NCBI GenBank assembly: GCA_040756745.1
Contig: JBFLYO010000029.1
Coordinates: 1-52,222 of the forward strand
DNA: 52,222 nucleotides
Source of the DNA: JBFLYO01 sp040756745
Lineage (GTDB): Bacteria > Bacteroidota > Ignavibacteria > UBA10030 > UBA6906
Direction of reading: 5' to 3'
Position 1 is the first letter of the stretch. Each line of letters starts with the position of its first letter. The position numbers and the translations under genes were made by a program. Positions 32,893-41,302 of this stretch are shown here, in pieces. The notes below the pieces were generated by a model, which was given only the letters and a program-made list of their open reading frames with translations, did not search any database and was not told the DNA's origin.

Positions 32893-34098
32893 ATGAAAAA
32901 GAATTTCACTGTAGTGGCGATTGTCCTTCTCATTCCATTGCTCGCGGGAGGACTGATAGGATACAACATCGGTCACTCAAGCGGCCAGCCGGGATCGACT
33001 GCGGCGCAAGATGAGGGGGCCCCGTTCACTGAAGTGACCACGGCATCGCTTCAGTCCGCAGACCGCGATTCTGCAAGCGAATCGGTGAGTTCTTCGCGGA
33101 AGAACGCCATCACGCACACGGTGGCGCTGGTCAGTCCCGCGGTGGTCGGCATCAACGTAACGGAAGTGCGTCAGATCCGTTACCGAAGCCCATGGGGTGA
33201 CGACCCATTCTTCCGGCAGTTCTTCGGCGATCGCGTCTATACCGAGCGGGTCCAGGGTCTGGGATCAGGATTCCTGATATCGCCCGACGGATACGTCCTG
33301 ACGAACGACCATGTGGCGGGGAACGCCAAGGAAATCACAGTGACGATGACCAACGGGGAAAAGTATAAAGCCGACCTCATCGGGACAGATCAAGTGTCGG
33401 ATATTGCCCTGTTGAAGATCAACGGGAAGAATCTCCCCTATATCCGTCTTGGGAATTCCGACGACGTGATCATCGGCGAGTGGGTGATTGCGTTTGGAAA
33501 CCCGTTCGGATTGTTCGACATCAGCGACAAGCCGACAGTGACCGTCGGTGTGGTGAGCGCAACACGGATGAATCTCCGCGCAGAGGAAGGGCACGTATAC
33601 CGCGGGATGATCCAGACCGATGCCGCCATCAACTCCGGAAACAGCGGCGGGCCGCTCGTCAATAGTCTGGGAGAAGTCATTGGTGTCAACTCCGTCATCT
33701 ACACGCCGAACCAGGGGAGCATCGGTCTCGGCTTCGCCATACCGATCAACAGGGTGAAGGGAATCCTGACGGAGCTCCGCAAAAAGGGGAAGGTCGAACG
33801 GGAGTACTGGACGGGGCTGGAAACGCAGAGCGTTGACGTCCGCGTTGCCCGCTACTTCGGCCTCGACAAGGTGGAAGGGGTGATCGTGAGTGACGTGAAG
33901 GATAACAGCCCGGCCGACCGGGCGGGCTTCCGCGTCGGTGATATCATTCTGGTGGCGAACGGCGAGAAGGTCCTCGACGGCTCCTCGCTCGACGCAATCC
34001 TCGACGACGCAAGACCCGGAAGCGCCGTGCGGATGAAGGTGCTGCGCGACCGGAAGACCATCGAGCTGAGCATCACGCTCGAGAAACGCATGTCATGA
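32893..34098 (+). CDS. HtrA/DegP-type periplasmic serine protease, one PDZ domain
   Basis: A 401-residue trypsin-like protease. An N-terminal hydrophobic segment (residues 5-24) works as a signal peptide or membrane anchor, followed by a Ser-rich linker. The protease domain carries the triad His140 (LTNDHVAGNA), Asp170 (VSDIALLKI) and Ser251 (NSGNSGGPL). One PDZ domain follows at about 300-395 (GVIVSDVKDNSPADRAGF). It is closer to DegS/HtrA with one PDZ than to DegP with two. It degrades or senses misfolded envelope proteins. Its stop overlaps the purB start (ATGA). Confidence 0.95.
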   Translation: MKKNFTVVAIVLLIPLLAGGLIGYNIGHSSGQPGSTAAQDEGAPFTEVTTASLQSADRDSASESVSSSRKNAITHTVALVSPAVVGINVTEVRQIRYRSPWGDDPFFRQFFGDRVYTERVQGLGSGFLISPDGYVLTNDHVAGNAKEITVTMTNGEKYKADLIGTDQVSDIALLKINGKNLPYIRLGNSDDVIIGEWVIAFGNPFGLFDISDKPTVTVGVVSATRMNLRAEEGHVYRGMIQTDAAINSGNSGGPLVNSLGEVIGVNSVIYTPNQGSIGLGFAIPINRVKGILTELRKKGKVEREYWTGLETQSVDVRVARYFGLDKVEGVIVSDVKDNSPADRAGFRVGDIILVANGEKVLDGSSLDAILDDARPGSAVRMKVLRDRKTIELSITLEKRMS

Positions 34099-35405
34099 TT
34101 TCCCGCTACACGCGTCCGGCGATGGGGAGGATCTGGGACGATCAGAACAAGTTCCAGATCTGGCTCGATATTGAGATTCTGGCCTGTGAAGCACAGGCGG
34201 AGCAGGGCGTTATTCCTCGAGAGGCGGTGGACGTCATCCGGGAGAAAGCGACGTTCGATGTGAAGCGCATCGACGAGATCGAGCGGGAAGTCAAGCACGA
34301 CGTGATCGCGTTTCTGACGAACGTGGGGGAGCATGTCGGTCCCGAGGCACGGTTCATCCATCTTGGAATGACATCATCTGATGTCCTGGACACGTGCCTT
34401 GCCGTACAGATGAAGCAGTCGGGGGAAATGCTGATCGCCGGCCTGCAGAAACTGGCGGAGGTGCTCGCACGACGTGCGAAGGAATTTAAGATGACGCCGA
34501 TGGTGGGGCGGACGCACGGCGTCCACGCCGAGCCGACGACGTTCGGGTTGAAGCTCGCGCTCTGGTATGATGAGACGCGGAGGAACATCGAACGCCTCCG
34601 TGCGGCGGTTGACCGGGTGAGTTTCGGACAAATATCGGGGGCGGTGGGGACGTACGAACATCTGAGCCCGAAAGTGGAGGAATACGTGTGCGCCCGGCTG
34701 GGTCTCACGCCGGCGCCGGTCTCGACCCAGATCCTCCAGCGGGACCGCCACGCCGAGTTCATGGTGATGCTGGCGATCGTGGGGAGCTCTCTTGAGAAAT
34801 TCGCGACGGAGATACGGCATCTCCAGAGGACGGAAGTGCTTGAGGCAGAGGAGTATTTTTCAAAGGGACAGAAAGGGTCGTCGGCAATGCCCCACAAACG
34901 GAACCCCATCACCTGCGAGCGCATTGCAGGGCTCTCGCGGGTGCTCCGGGGGAATTCCGTTGCGGCTATGGAAAACGTCACTCTCTGGCATGAGCGCGAT
35001 ATCACCCATTCGTCGGTGGAGCGGGTGGTCGTTCCCGACAGCTGCATCCTGCTTGATTACATGATCGCACTGACGACGGATGTGATCGACCGCCTCGTCG
35101 TCTATCCCGAGCAGATGCTGAAGAACATCGACCGAACCCGTGGACTGATTTTCTCGCAGTCCGTCCTTCTGGCGTTGACCCGCAAAGGGATGAAGCGCGA
35201 GGATGCATATCGGATCGTCCAGGAAGCGGCGATGGAGGTCTGGCAAGGAGGACCGAAGAGCTTCCGCGAGAGTATCGCTGCCGTTCCCGCGGTCCGAAAG
35301 ACCATGACGAAAGAAGAGATGGACGAGATCTTTGATCTGGGGAAAAGCCTCGAGAACGTTGACCATATTTTTGAGAGAGTAGGCTTGGCGGAAAAGACTA
35401 ATTGA
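34095..35405 (+). CDS. purB: adenylosuccinate lyase
   Basis: A 436-residue enzyme of the fumarase/aspartase superfamily that acts twice in purine synthesis (SAICAR to AICAR and adenylosuccinate to AMP). Motifs are HLGMTSSDVLDT, GRTHGVHAEPTTFG (His general acid region) and the signature loop GQKGSSAMPHKRNPITCE with the catalytic Ser. The clade is the bacterial type of about 430 residues. It overlaps the HtrA gene by 4 bp, and its stop codon lies within the left arm of an inverted repeat. Confidence 0.97.
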   Translation: MISRYTRPAMGRIWDDQNKFQIWLDIEILACEAQAEQGVIPREAVDVIREKATFDVKRIDEIEREVKHDVIAFLTNVGEHVGPEARFIHLGMTSSDVLDTCLAVQMKQSGEMLIAGLQKLAEVLARRAKEFKMTPMVGRTHGVHAEPTTFGLKLALWYDETRRNIERLRAAVDRVSFGQISGAVGTYEHLSPKVEEYVCARLGLTPAPVSTQILQRDRHAEFMVMLAIVGSSLEKFATEIRHLQRTEVLEAEEYFSKGQKGSSAMPHKRNPITCERIAGLSRVLRGNSVAAMENVTLWHERDITHSSVERVVVPDSCILLDYMIALTTDVIDRLVVYPEQMLKNIDRTRGLIFSQSVLLALTRKGMKREDAYRIVQEAAMEVWQGGPKSFRESIAAVPAVRKTMTKEEMDEIFDLGKSLENVDHIFERVGLAEKTN

Positions 35406-35476
35406 GGATTGAGGATGGAGAATTGAGGATGGTTGATGAATGAGTAATCCTCGATCTTCAATCTTCCATCCTCAAT
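35401..35476. repeat. 30-bp-arm imperfect inverted repeat of GAGGATTGA words
   Basis: The left arm at 35401-35430 is built from ATTGAGGAT words and includes the purB stop codon. The right arm at 35447-35476 ends CCATCCTCAAT. Aligned as inverted copies they match at about 23 of 30 positions, with a 16-base loop. It lies between purB and the aldehyde dehydrogenase gene and may act as a terminator or RNA-stabilizing hairpin. No protein family explains it. Confidence 0.65.
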
Positions 35477-35510
35477 GAGAGAAGCAGCATAGCACAACAC
35501 GAGAAAGATC

Positions 35511-37004
35511 ATGACAAAGAAATTCCAGAACTTCATCAACGGGAAATGGGTCGACGCCAAAGCCGGCAGGACGTTTGAGAACAGGAATCCGGCCTGCTGG
35601 GACGAGGTGATCGGGACGTTTCCGAAGTCGGCACAGGAAGATGTGGATGAGGCCGTGCGGGCGGCACGGTCGGCCTTCGAGAAGTGGCGCCTGGTCCCAG
35701 CGCCGAAGCGCGGAGACATCATGCGCAGGGTCGGAGACCTGATGGTGGCCAAAAAGGAGGAACTCGCCCAGCAGATGACCCGCGAGATGGGAAAAGTGCT
35801 CGCCGAGACGCGGGGAGATGTTCAGGAAGGAATCGATACCGCCTACTATGCCGCGAGCGAGGGGCGGCGTCTCTTCGGCCGCACTGCCCCGTCCGAGCTT
35901 CCGGACAAGTTTAACCTGGCGATACGGGTGCCAATCGGCGTCGCCGGGATTGTTACCCCATGGAATTTCCCCATGGCGATCCCGACCTGGAAGATCTTTC
36001 CGGCCCTGCTCTGTGGGAACACGGTAGTGTTCAAGCCTGCGTCCGATACGCCGGCAACAGCAACCTCGCTCGTCGGGGTGTTGATGGAAGCGGGAGTGCC
36101 TGAGGGAGCGGTCAATATCGTCCACGGCGGAGGAGGAGAGGTGGGGAATGCGATCGTCAGCCATCCCGATGTGGACGTGGTCAGCTTCACAGGGTCGACG
36201 GAGGTGGGGAAGAAGATCTCGGCGATGGCTGCCGCCACGTTGAAGCGAGTGTCGCTGGAGCTCGGCGGAAAGAATGCGCAGATCGTCATGGATGACGCCG
36301 ACCTGAACCTTGCCCTTGAGGGGGTGTTGTGGGGGGCATTCGGTACGACGGGCCAACGCTGCACCGCGACAAGCCGGCTCATCCTGCACGAGAAGGTGTA
36401 CGACAGGTTCCTCGATATGCTGGTGAAACGCACTCAGGCGCTGCGACTCGGCGACGGGTTGCAGCCGACGACCGACGTCGGGCCTTGCATCAACAAGGGG
36501 CAGCAGGACACAGTGAGCAGCTACGTCGCGATCGGACAACAACAGGGGGCGCGGCTCCTGACCGGCGGCGAGATCCCGAAGGGGAACGGACTGGACAAGG
36601 GGTGGTTCTATCGACCCACGGTGTTTGCGGACGTTCGTCCCGACCACCGCATCGCCCGTGAGGAGATCTTCGGGCCGATCCTTTCGGTCCTGAAAGCGAA
36701 AGACCTCTCAGATGCGGTCAACATCCTCAATGACACGATTTACGGACTCTCGTCGTCGATCTATACTTCCAATGTCAATGCGGCGTTTCGAGCGATCCGT
36801 GACATCAAGGCGGGGATCACGTACATCAACGCGCCGACCATTGGCGCGGAAGCCCATATGCCCTTCGGCGGAGTGAAGCAGACCGGCAATGGCCACCGCG
36901 AAGGAGGATGGACGGTATACGATTTCTTCACGGAGTGGAAGACCGTATACGTGGATTACAGCGGTGGATTGCAGCGGGCACAAATCGACAATTATCAGAA
37001 CTGA
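35511..37004 (+). CDS. aldehyde dehydrogenase, probably 2-aminoadipate semialdehyde type
   Basis: A 497-residue NAD(P)-dependent aldehyde dehydrogenase. TPWNFPMAIPTWKIFPAL binds the cofactor. SFTGSTEVGKKI, LELGGKNAQIV (general base Glu250) and GTTGQRCTATSRLI (nucleophile Cys284) mark the active site; EIFGPILSV and PFGGVKQTGNGHREGG are C-terminal family motifs. It lies 126 bp before L-lysine 6-transaminase. In Flavobacterium lutescens the lat and pcd products form 2-aminoadipate from lysine, so oxidation of the semialdehyde/piperideine-6-carboxylate is the likely reaction here. This is a context-based inference; the motifs alone only define the superfamily. Confidence 0.9.
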   Translation: MTKKFQNFINGKWVDAKAGRTFENRNPACWDEVIGTFPKSAQEDVDEAVRAARSAFEKWRLVPAPKRGDIMRRVGDLMVAKKEELAQQMTREMGKVLAETRGDVQEGIDTAYYAASEGRRLFGRTAPSELPDKFNLAIRVPIGVAGIVTPWNFPMAIPTWKIFPALLCGNTVVFKPASDTPATATSLVGVLMEAGVPEGAVNIVHGGGGEVGNAIVSHPDVDVVSFTGSTEVGKKISAMAAATLKRVSLELGGKNAQIVMDDADLNLALEGVLWGAFGTTGQRCTATSRLILHEKVYDRFLDMLVKRTQALRLGDGLQPTTDVGPCINKGQQDTVSSYVAIGQQQGARLLTGGEIPKGNGLDKGWFYRPTVFADVRPDHRIAREEIFGPILSVLKAKDLSDAVNILNDTIYGLSSSIYTSNVNAAFRAIRDIKAGITYINAPTIGAEAHMPFGGVKQTGNGHREGGWTVYDFFTEWKTVYVDYSGGLQRAQIDNYQN

Positions 37005-37130
37005 CCGGCTCATGTCGCGGACTCGGCTCTATCTCGTTTCGCTCTTCGAGCATCAGGAATTCTTCTGAGGGTTCGGGTTGTCTCCATACTGCAACGATAC
37101 CACGAACGCACTCAGAAGAGGAATACTGTC

Positions 37131-38582
37131 ATGCCCGTACGCACGACGAAACGAAGCAAAACGAGCCGGCCGCTCAAGACGCGGGCCGTTAAGCGCCGGG
37201 ATGGGCGCAGCGCCGCCCGAACACCCGTCGCCGGATTCTCGCCGGCCCTAACTCTTCCAACGCTCCGCCGCTATATGCTCATCGACGGGTTCGACATTGT
37301 CGTCGACCTGAAGAAGAGCAAAGGCGCCTACCTCGTAGATGCCCGGACGGGGAAACGCTATCTGGACTTCTTCACCTTCGTTGCCTCATCCCCGCTCGGC
37401 ATGAACCATCCGCGCATGACGACGCCGGCGTTCAGAGAAAAGCTGGCGTATGTGGCCACGAACAAGCCGTCTCTCTCCGACATCTACACCGCGGAGCAGG
37501 CGGAATTCGTCGACACATTCGCGCGCGTCGCGATCCCCACCTACCTCCCACACGCGTTCTTCGTTGAGGGCGGTGCGCTGGCAGTGGAGAATGCGCTGAA
37601 AGCTGCCTTCGACTGGAAGATCAGGAAGAACTTTGCTAGAGGGTACAGGGAGGAGAAGGGGACGCAGGTGATTCACTTCCGGCAGGCGTTCCACGGCAGG
37701 TCGGGGTACACCATGTCGATGACGAACACCGATCCTGTCAAGACCGATCTCTTTCCGAAATTCCGCTGGCCGCGGGTCCTGAATCCGGCCGTGAGATTTC
37801 CGCTCAACGGGGAAAACCTGGCCACGGTGGAGCGGGATGAGCAGACCAGCATCGAGCAGATCAAGCGCGCGTTCCTGGAGAACAAAGACGACGTTGCCGC
37901 GATCATCATCGAGCCGATCCAGGGGGAAGGGGGAGACAACCATTTCCGTCCGGAGTTCTTCCGGGCCCTGAGGCAATTGGCCGACGAGAACGATGCGATG
38001 CTGATCGTCGATGAGGTACAGACGGGGATCGGGATGACGGGGAAGATGTGGGCGCATCAGCATTTCGTGGAGCCCGACATCATCGCATTCGGGAAGAAGA
38101 CGCAGGTCTGCGGGATTCTCTGCGGAAAGCGGATCGACGAGGTGCGGGACAACGTGTTTGTCCTGCCGAGCCGGCTCAACTCGACCTGGGGAGGGAACCT
38201 TGTCGATATGGTCCGGTCACAGCGCTACCTCGAAGTGATCCGCGAGGAAAACCTCGTGGAGAACGCGAGGATCGTGGGAGAACATCTCCTGGATCGCCTG
38301 AACTCGCTTGCCGAGCAGTTCTCGGCTGTCGTGTCAAATCCGCGTGGACGAGGCCTGTATGCAGCGTTCGACACCGTGAGTTCTGAAGTCCGGACCAGGA
38401 TCAGGGCAGCGTGTCTGGACATGGGGCTGATCCTTCTTCCCAGCGGGGAAACTGCAATCCGGTTCCGCCCGCCGCTCAACGTGAGCAGCGAGGAGATCGA
38501 TGAGGGGATGGAGATCATCCGGAAAGCGATCAAAATGCTCTCAGGATCCCTCGGGGTCAGCGCAGTATCATCATCTTTCTGA
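37131..38582 (+). CDS. lat: L-lysine 6-transaminase
   Basis: A 483-residue class III aminotransferase using PLP. FVEGGALAVENALKAAFDWK, FRQAFHGRSGYTMSMTNTD, EPIQGEGGDNHFRPEFF, LIVDEVQTGIGMTGKMWAHQ and the PLP-lysine segment IIAFGKKTQVCG (Lys322/323) match lysine epsilon-aminotransferases. It moves the epsilon-amino group of lysine to 2-oxoglutarate, giving 2-aminoadipate semialdehyde. About 40 N-terminal residues are very basic and extend beyond the family core, which starts near YMLIDGFDIV. ATG 37131 has an AGAGGAA site. Its last 26 bp overlap the convergent subtilase gene. Confidence 0.94.
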   Translation: MPVRTTKRSKTSRPLKTRAVKRRDGRSAARTPVAGFSPALTLPTLRRYMLIDGFDIVVDLKKSKGAYLVDARTGKRYLDFFTFVASSPLGMNHPRMTTPAFREKLAYVATNKPSLSDIYTAEQAEFVDTFARVAIPTYLPHAFFVEGGALAVENALKAAFDWKIRKNFARGYREEKGTQVIHFRQAFHGRSGYTMSMTNTDPVKTDLFPKFRWPRVLNPAVRFPLNGENLATVERDEQTSIEQIKRAFLENKDDVAAIIIEPIQGEGGDNHFRPEFFRALRQLADENDAMLIVDEVQTGIGMTGKMWAHQHFVEPDIIAFGKKTQVCGILCGKRIDEVRDNVFVLPSRLNSTWGGNLVDMVRSQRYLEVIREENLVENARIVGEHLLDRLNSLAEQFSAVVSNPRGRGLYAAFDTVSSEVRTRIRAACLDMGLILLPSGETAIRFRPPLNVSSEEIDEGMEIIRKAIKMLSGSLGVSAVSSSF

Positions 38583-40371
38583 CCTGCGTGCTCGACCTGC
38601 CCGACGCGCCCGTTGCCGTCAGGCGGCAGAAGTACGCACCGCTCGCGAGCCTCCGCCCTGAAGCGTCGGTTCCGTCCCATGCGATCTGATAGGGCACCGC
38701 CGCTGTTTTCGGGTAGAAGCCATGGACCAGCGTTCGTACCTCTCGTCCGAGGAGATCATAAACGGCGACCGTTACCGTCGCGTCCTCCGGGAGGATGAAT
38801 CCGATCCGTGTTCCGGGGTTGAACGGGTTGGGATAATTCTGCTGCAGGGTGGCTTCAGCGGGTAACGTGCTGAGAGAATCGCCGCTGAGGAATTGGATCG
38901 CGCGCAACACGTCGATGATTCCCCAGCCGTACATGTTGTCAGGAGCTGTGGACCGGCTGGCCGTCCGCTTCAGTGCGTAGATGATTCGCTGTGCCGATTC
39001 CCGGGGATGAGCGTGCCAGACAAGAGCGGCGCCGCCGGCAGTGAGAGGGCAGGAGAATGAGGTGCCCTGGAGGCCGGAGACGAAACCTGTCGCGTTGTCC
39101 GCGCTTGCCGCATAGATCGACGTCCCAACCGCCATCACCTCCGGCTTTGTCCGCCCATCGGCCGTTGGCCCGAACGAACTGAATGATGCGCGCACCCCCA
39201 GCGGATTGACCGCGCCGACAGCGAGGATGCTGTCCGCGTCGGCGGGGGCATTGAGGCTGTTGGGAAAAGACCCACGGTTCACCCCCTCGTTCCCTGCCGA
39301 ATTGACCACGAGAATCCCCTTCCGCGCAGCCATCACCGCGGCGCGTGTGATCGGAGTTGTCTTGCCGTCCATGTCCTGCCAGGTCCAGCTCGGGTAGGGA
39401 GGGTCGTAGTCGAAATAGCCCAGCGATGTGCTGGTGACATCCACGCCGAGACTATCGGCCCATTCGATCGCCCGCACCCAGTTGTCTTCCTCAAACGGCG
39501 TTTCGCTGCTGTCGTTCTCCGTTCGCCCAAGGAGGAACGATGCGCCGAACGCCGGGCCGATCAACTGGCCGGGACTGTACCCGGCGATCGTCGAGAGGGT
39601 CCAGGTGCCATGTGAGCCGTACGACGGGTTATTCGGTATGACGCTTACCTTATGGTCTACGAAGTCATACGTGCCCAGGATCCGCGCACGGAGCGAATCG
39701 AACGTCTGATGCGCGAGGAGCCGGAAGCCGTTGTCGAACAGGGCGATGAGGACCCCCTGTGCCGTATTACCCGTATTGTGGACTGCGGGGATATTTTCAA
39801 GGGCCACCTGGGGAAGTGACGAGCCGTAATCGAGCGCATTGTCACCGCCCGCTTTCAGCGCCGGCTCCGGTGCAGTCGTTGCCCGGGCGAAGTGCTCCGG
39901 GTCTCCTGGTCTGCCTGATCGGTAGACCAGGTCGATTTCACGCACGAACGAGAACCCACGGATAGTGTTGATTTCTTCTGCAGTGGCGGCAATGCTGACC
40001 GCATTGAACCACTTTGAGTAATGGCGAAACGCTGTGACGTGGGAGGCAACAGAGGCAACATACCCCTCATCCGGGGGCAAATCTGTGTAATCGACAACCA
40101 TGTCGACCGGCAGAGACTTCGCCCGGCGGGCCAGCGAACGGGGGGTAACGACCTCTGGCGGCACCGAGACCTTCATGGCTTCGTGCCTCCCCTTGTCGGT
40201 GAAGTATACCCACACCAGCAGCACATCCCCGGAGCGGGCCGATTGGAGGGCGGCGTCAAGCCGCACGCTCGTCTTCACGCCACCGGCCGAAGTGCCGGCG
40301 TGGAAGCCGACGAGTACACCAAGAATGAGCCAGAGGCGCGCCCTGGTTTCTCGCAGTACGTTCGTTGTCAT
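38557..40371 (-). CDS. secreted subtilisin-like protease with type IX secretion sorting domain
   Basis: A 604-residue S8 peptidase. A signal peptide covers residues 10-29 (LWLILGVLVGFHAG). A propeptide-like region runs to about 150. The catalytic triad is Asp213 (LIALFDNGF), His254 (GSHGTWTLSTIAG) and Ser438 (GTSFSCPLTAGGAA), with oxyanion Asn361 (NSAGNEG). The C-terminal ~90 residues begin YPNPFNPGTRIGF and include VYDLLGREVRTLV, the Por/T9SS sorting domain, so it is likely exported to or beyond the outer membrane. The catalytic Asp motif has Asn in place of the usual Thr. It is convergent with lat and divergent from nadE. Confidence 0.95.
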   Translation of the reverse strand: MTTNVLRETRARLWLILGVLVGFHAGTSAGGVKTSVRLDAALQSARSGDVLLVWVYFTDKGRHEAMKVSVPPEVVTPRSLARRAKSLPVDMVVDYTDLPPDEGYVASVASHVTAFRHYSKWFNAVSIAATAEEINTIRGFSFVREIDLVYRSGRPGDPEHFARATTAPEPALKAGGDNALDYGSSLPQVALENIPAVHNTGNTAQGVLIALFDNGFRLLAHQTFDSLRARILGTYDFVDHKVSVIPNNPSYGSHGTWTLSTIAGYSPGQLIGPAFGASFLLGRTENDSSETPFEEDNWVRAIEWADSLGVDVTSTSLGYFDYDPPYPSWTWQDMDGKTTPITRAAVMAARKGILVVNSAGNEGVNRGSFPNSLNAPADADSILAVGAVNPLGVRASFSSFGPTADGRTKPEVMAVGTSIYAASADNATGFVSGLQGTSFSCPLTAGGAALVWHAHPRESAQRIIYALKRTASRSTAPDNMYGWGIIDVLRAIQFLSGDSLSTLPAEATLQQNYPNPFNPGTRIGFILPEDATVTVAVYDLLGREVRTLVHGFYPKTAAVPYQIAWDGTDASGRRLASGAYFCRLTATGASGRSSTQVRKMMILR

Positions 40372-40376
40372 GCAAT

Positions 40377-40405
40377 AGTATAGCGACCAGACCGACGAGA
40401 ATCAA
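40377..40405 (-). promoter_or_regulatory. sigma70-type promoter, probably leaderless, for the subtilase
   Basis: On the minus strand TTGATT (40405-40400), a 17-base spacer and TATACT (40382-40377), only five bases before the ATG at 40371. The expected start point falls on or one base past the A of the start codon, so the transcript would have no leader. An alternative downstream start would cut into the signal peptide. Confidence 0.68.
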
Positions 40406-40427
40406 TACGCTTTGCTTCTGCGCCTTG

Positions 40428-40456
40428 TTGAATCCGACTGGTGAATTCATTAGTTT
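40428..40456 (+). promoter_or_regulatory. possible leaderless promoter for nadE
   Basis: TTGAAT (40428-40433), a 17-base spacer and TAGTTT (40451-40456), then six bases before ATG 40463. The -10 box is weak, but the geometry mirrors the divergent subtilase promoter. No Shine-Dalgarno sequence precedes the ATG. Confidence 0.45.
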
Positions 40457-40462
40457 CCCGGC

Positions 40463-41302
40463 ATGGAAACGTCCTCCCCTACCTCCGATCTGTCGCTCAA
40501 CCTCGACCTCGTCCGTACGCTACTCATATCCTTCGTGCGCGATGAAACACACCACGCCGGTTTCTCCCGCGGCGTAATCGGCCTTTCGGGAGGCGTCGAT
40601 TCGGCCGTCGCTGCCGCACTTGCCGCCGAGGCATTGGGGAAGGAAAAGTTGCGCGGCGTCATACTGCCGCACCGGGTCAGCAGTCCCGATACCGCGCGCG
40701 ATGCAGCACTGGTGGCGGAGTCGCTGGGAATTCCAACGGAAACCATCGACATCACCCCAATGGTCGACCCGTATCTTGCAGCGGCAGGAACACCGGACAC
40801 TGTCCGTGCGGGAAACGTCATGGCGCGGCAGCGGATGACCGTATTGTTCGATATCTCGGCGAGGGACCGCGCGCTGGTCATCGGTACGAGCAACAAGACC
40901 GAGATCCTCCTCGGCTACGGGACGTTGTTCGGCGACATGGCCTGTGCGATCAATCCGCTTGGAGACTTGTATAAGACCCAGGTGCAGCAGCTGGCGGCGC
41001 ACCTGCGGATCCCCGCGCGCATTATCGAGAAGAAACCGTCAGCCGATCTCTGGCAGGGACAGACGGACGAAGGGGAGCTCGGATTCAGTTACAGCGATGT
41101 GGACCGCCTCCTGTACCAGTTGATTGACGAGAGGCGGTCCGAGGACGAGCTGATCGCGATGGGCTACGCTGCGGAGTTCATTCGGCGCGTCCAATCTCTG
41201 ATCATGAAGAACCAGTTCAAACGTCGCCCACCGCTCATCGCAAAGATCTCACACCGGACGGTCAACGTGGACTTCCGGTATGCCCGCGACTGGGGGACAT
41301 GA
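40463..41302 (+). CDS. nadE: ammonia-dependent NAD+ synthetase
   Basis: A 279-residue adenylate-forming N-type ATP pyrophosphatase. GLSGGVDSAVAAAL is the PP-loop, and VIGTSNKTEILLGYGTLFGDMACAINPLGDLYKTQV and KKPSADLWQGQTDEGELGF segments are the NAD synthetase signatures. It adenylates and amidates nicotinic acid adenine dinucleotide to NAD+. No glutaminase (nitrilase) domain is fused, so ammonia is the nitrogen source. It is coupled to rsmI by a 4-bp overlap. Confidence 0.96.
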   Translation: METSSPTSDLSLNLDLVRTLLISFVRDETHHAGFSRGVIGLSGGVDSAVAAALAAEALGKEKLRGVILPHRVSSPDTARDAALVAESLGIPTETIDITPMVDPYLAAAGTPDTVRAGNVMARQRMTVLFDISARDRALVIGTSNKTEILLGYGTLFGDMACAINPLGDLYKTQVQQLAAHLRIPARIIEKKPSADLWQGQTDEGELGFSYSDVDRLLYQLIDERRSEDELIAMGYAAEFIRRVQSLIMKNQFKRRPPLIAKISHRTVNVDFRYARDWGT

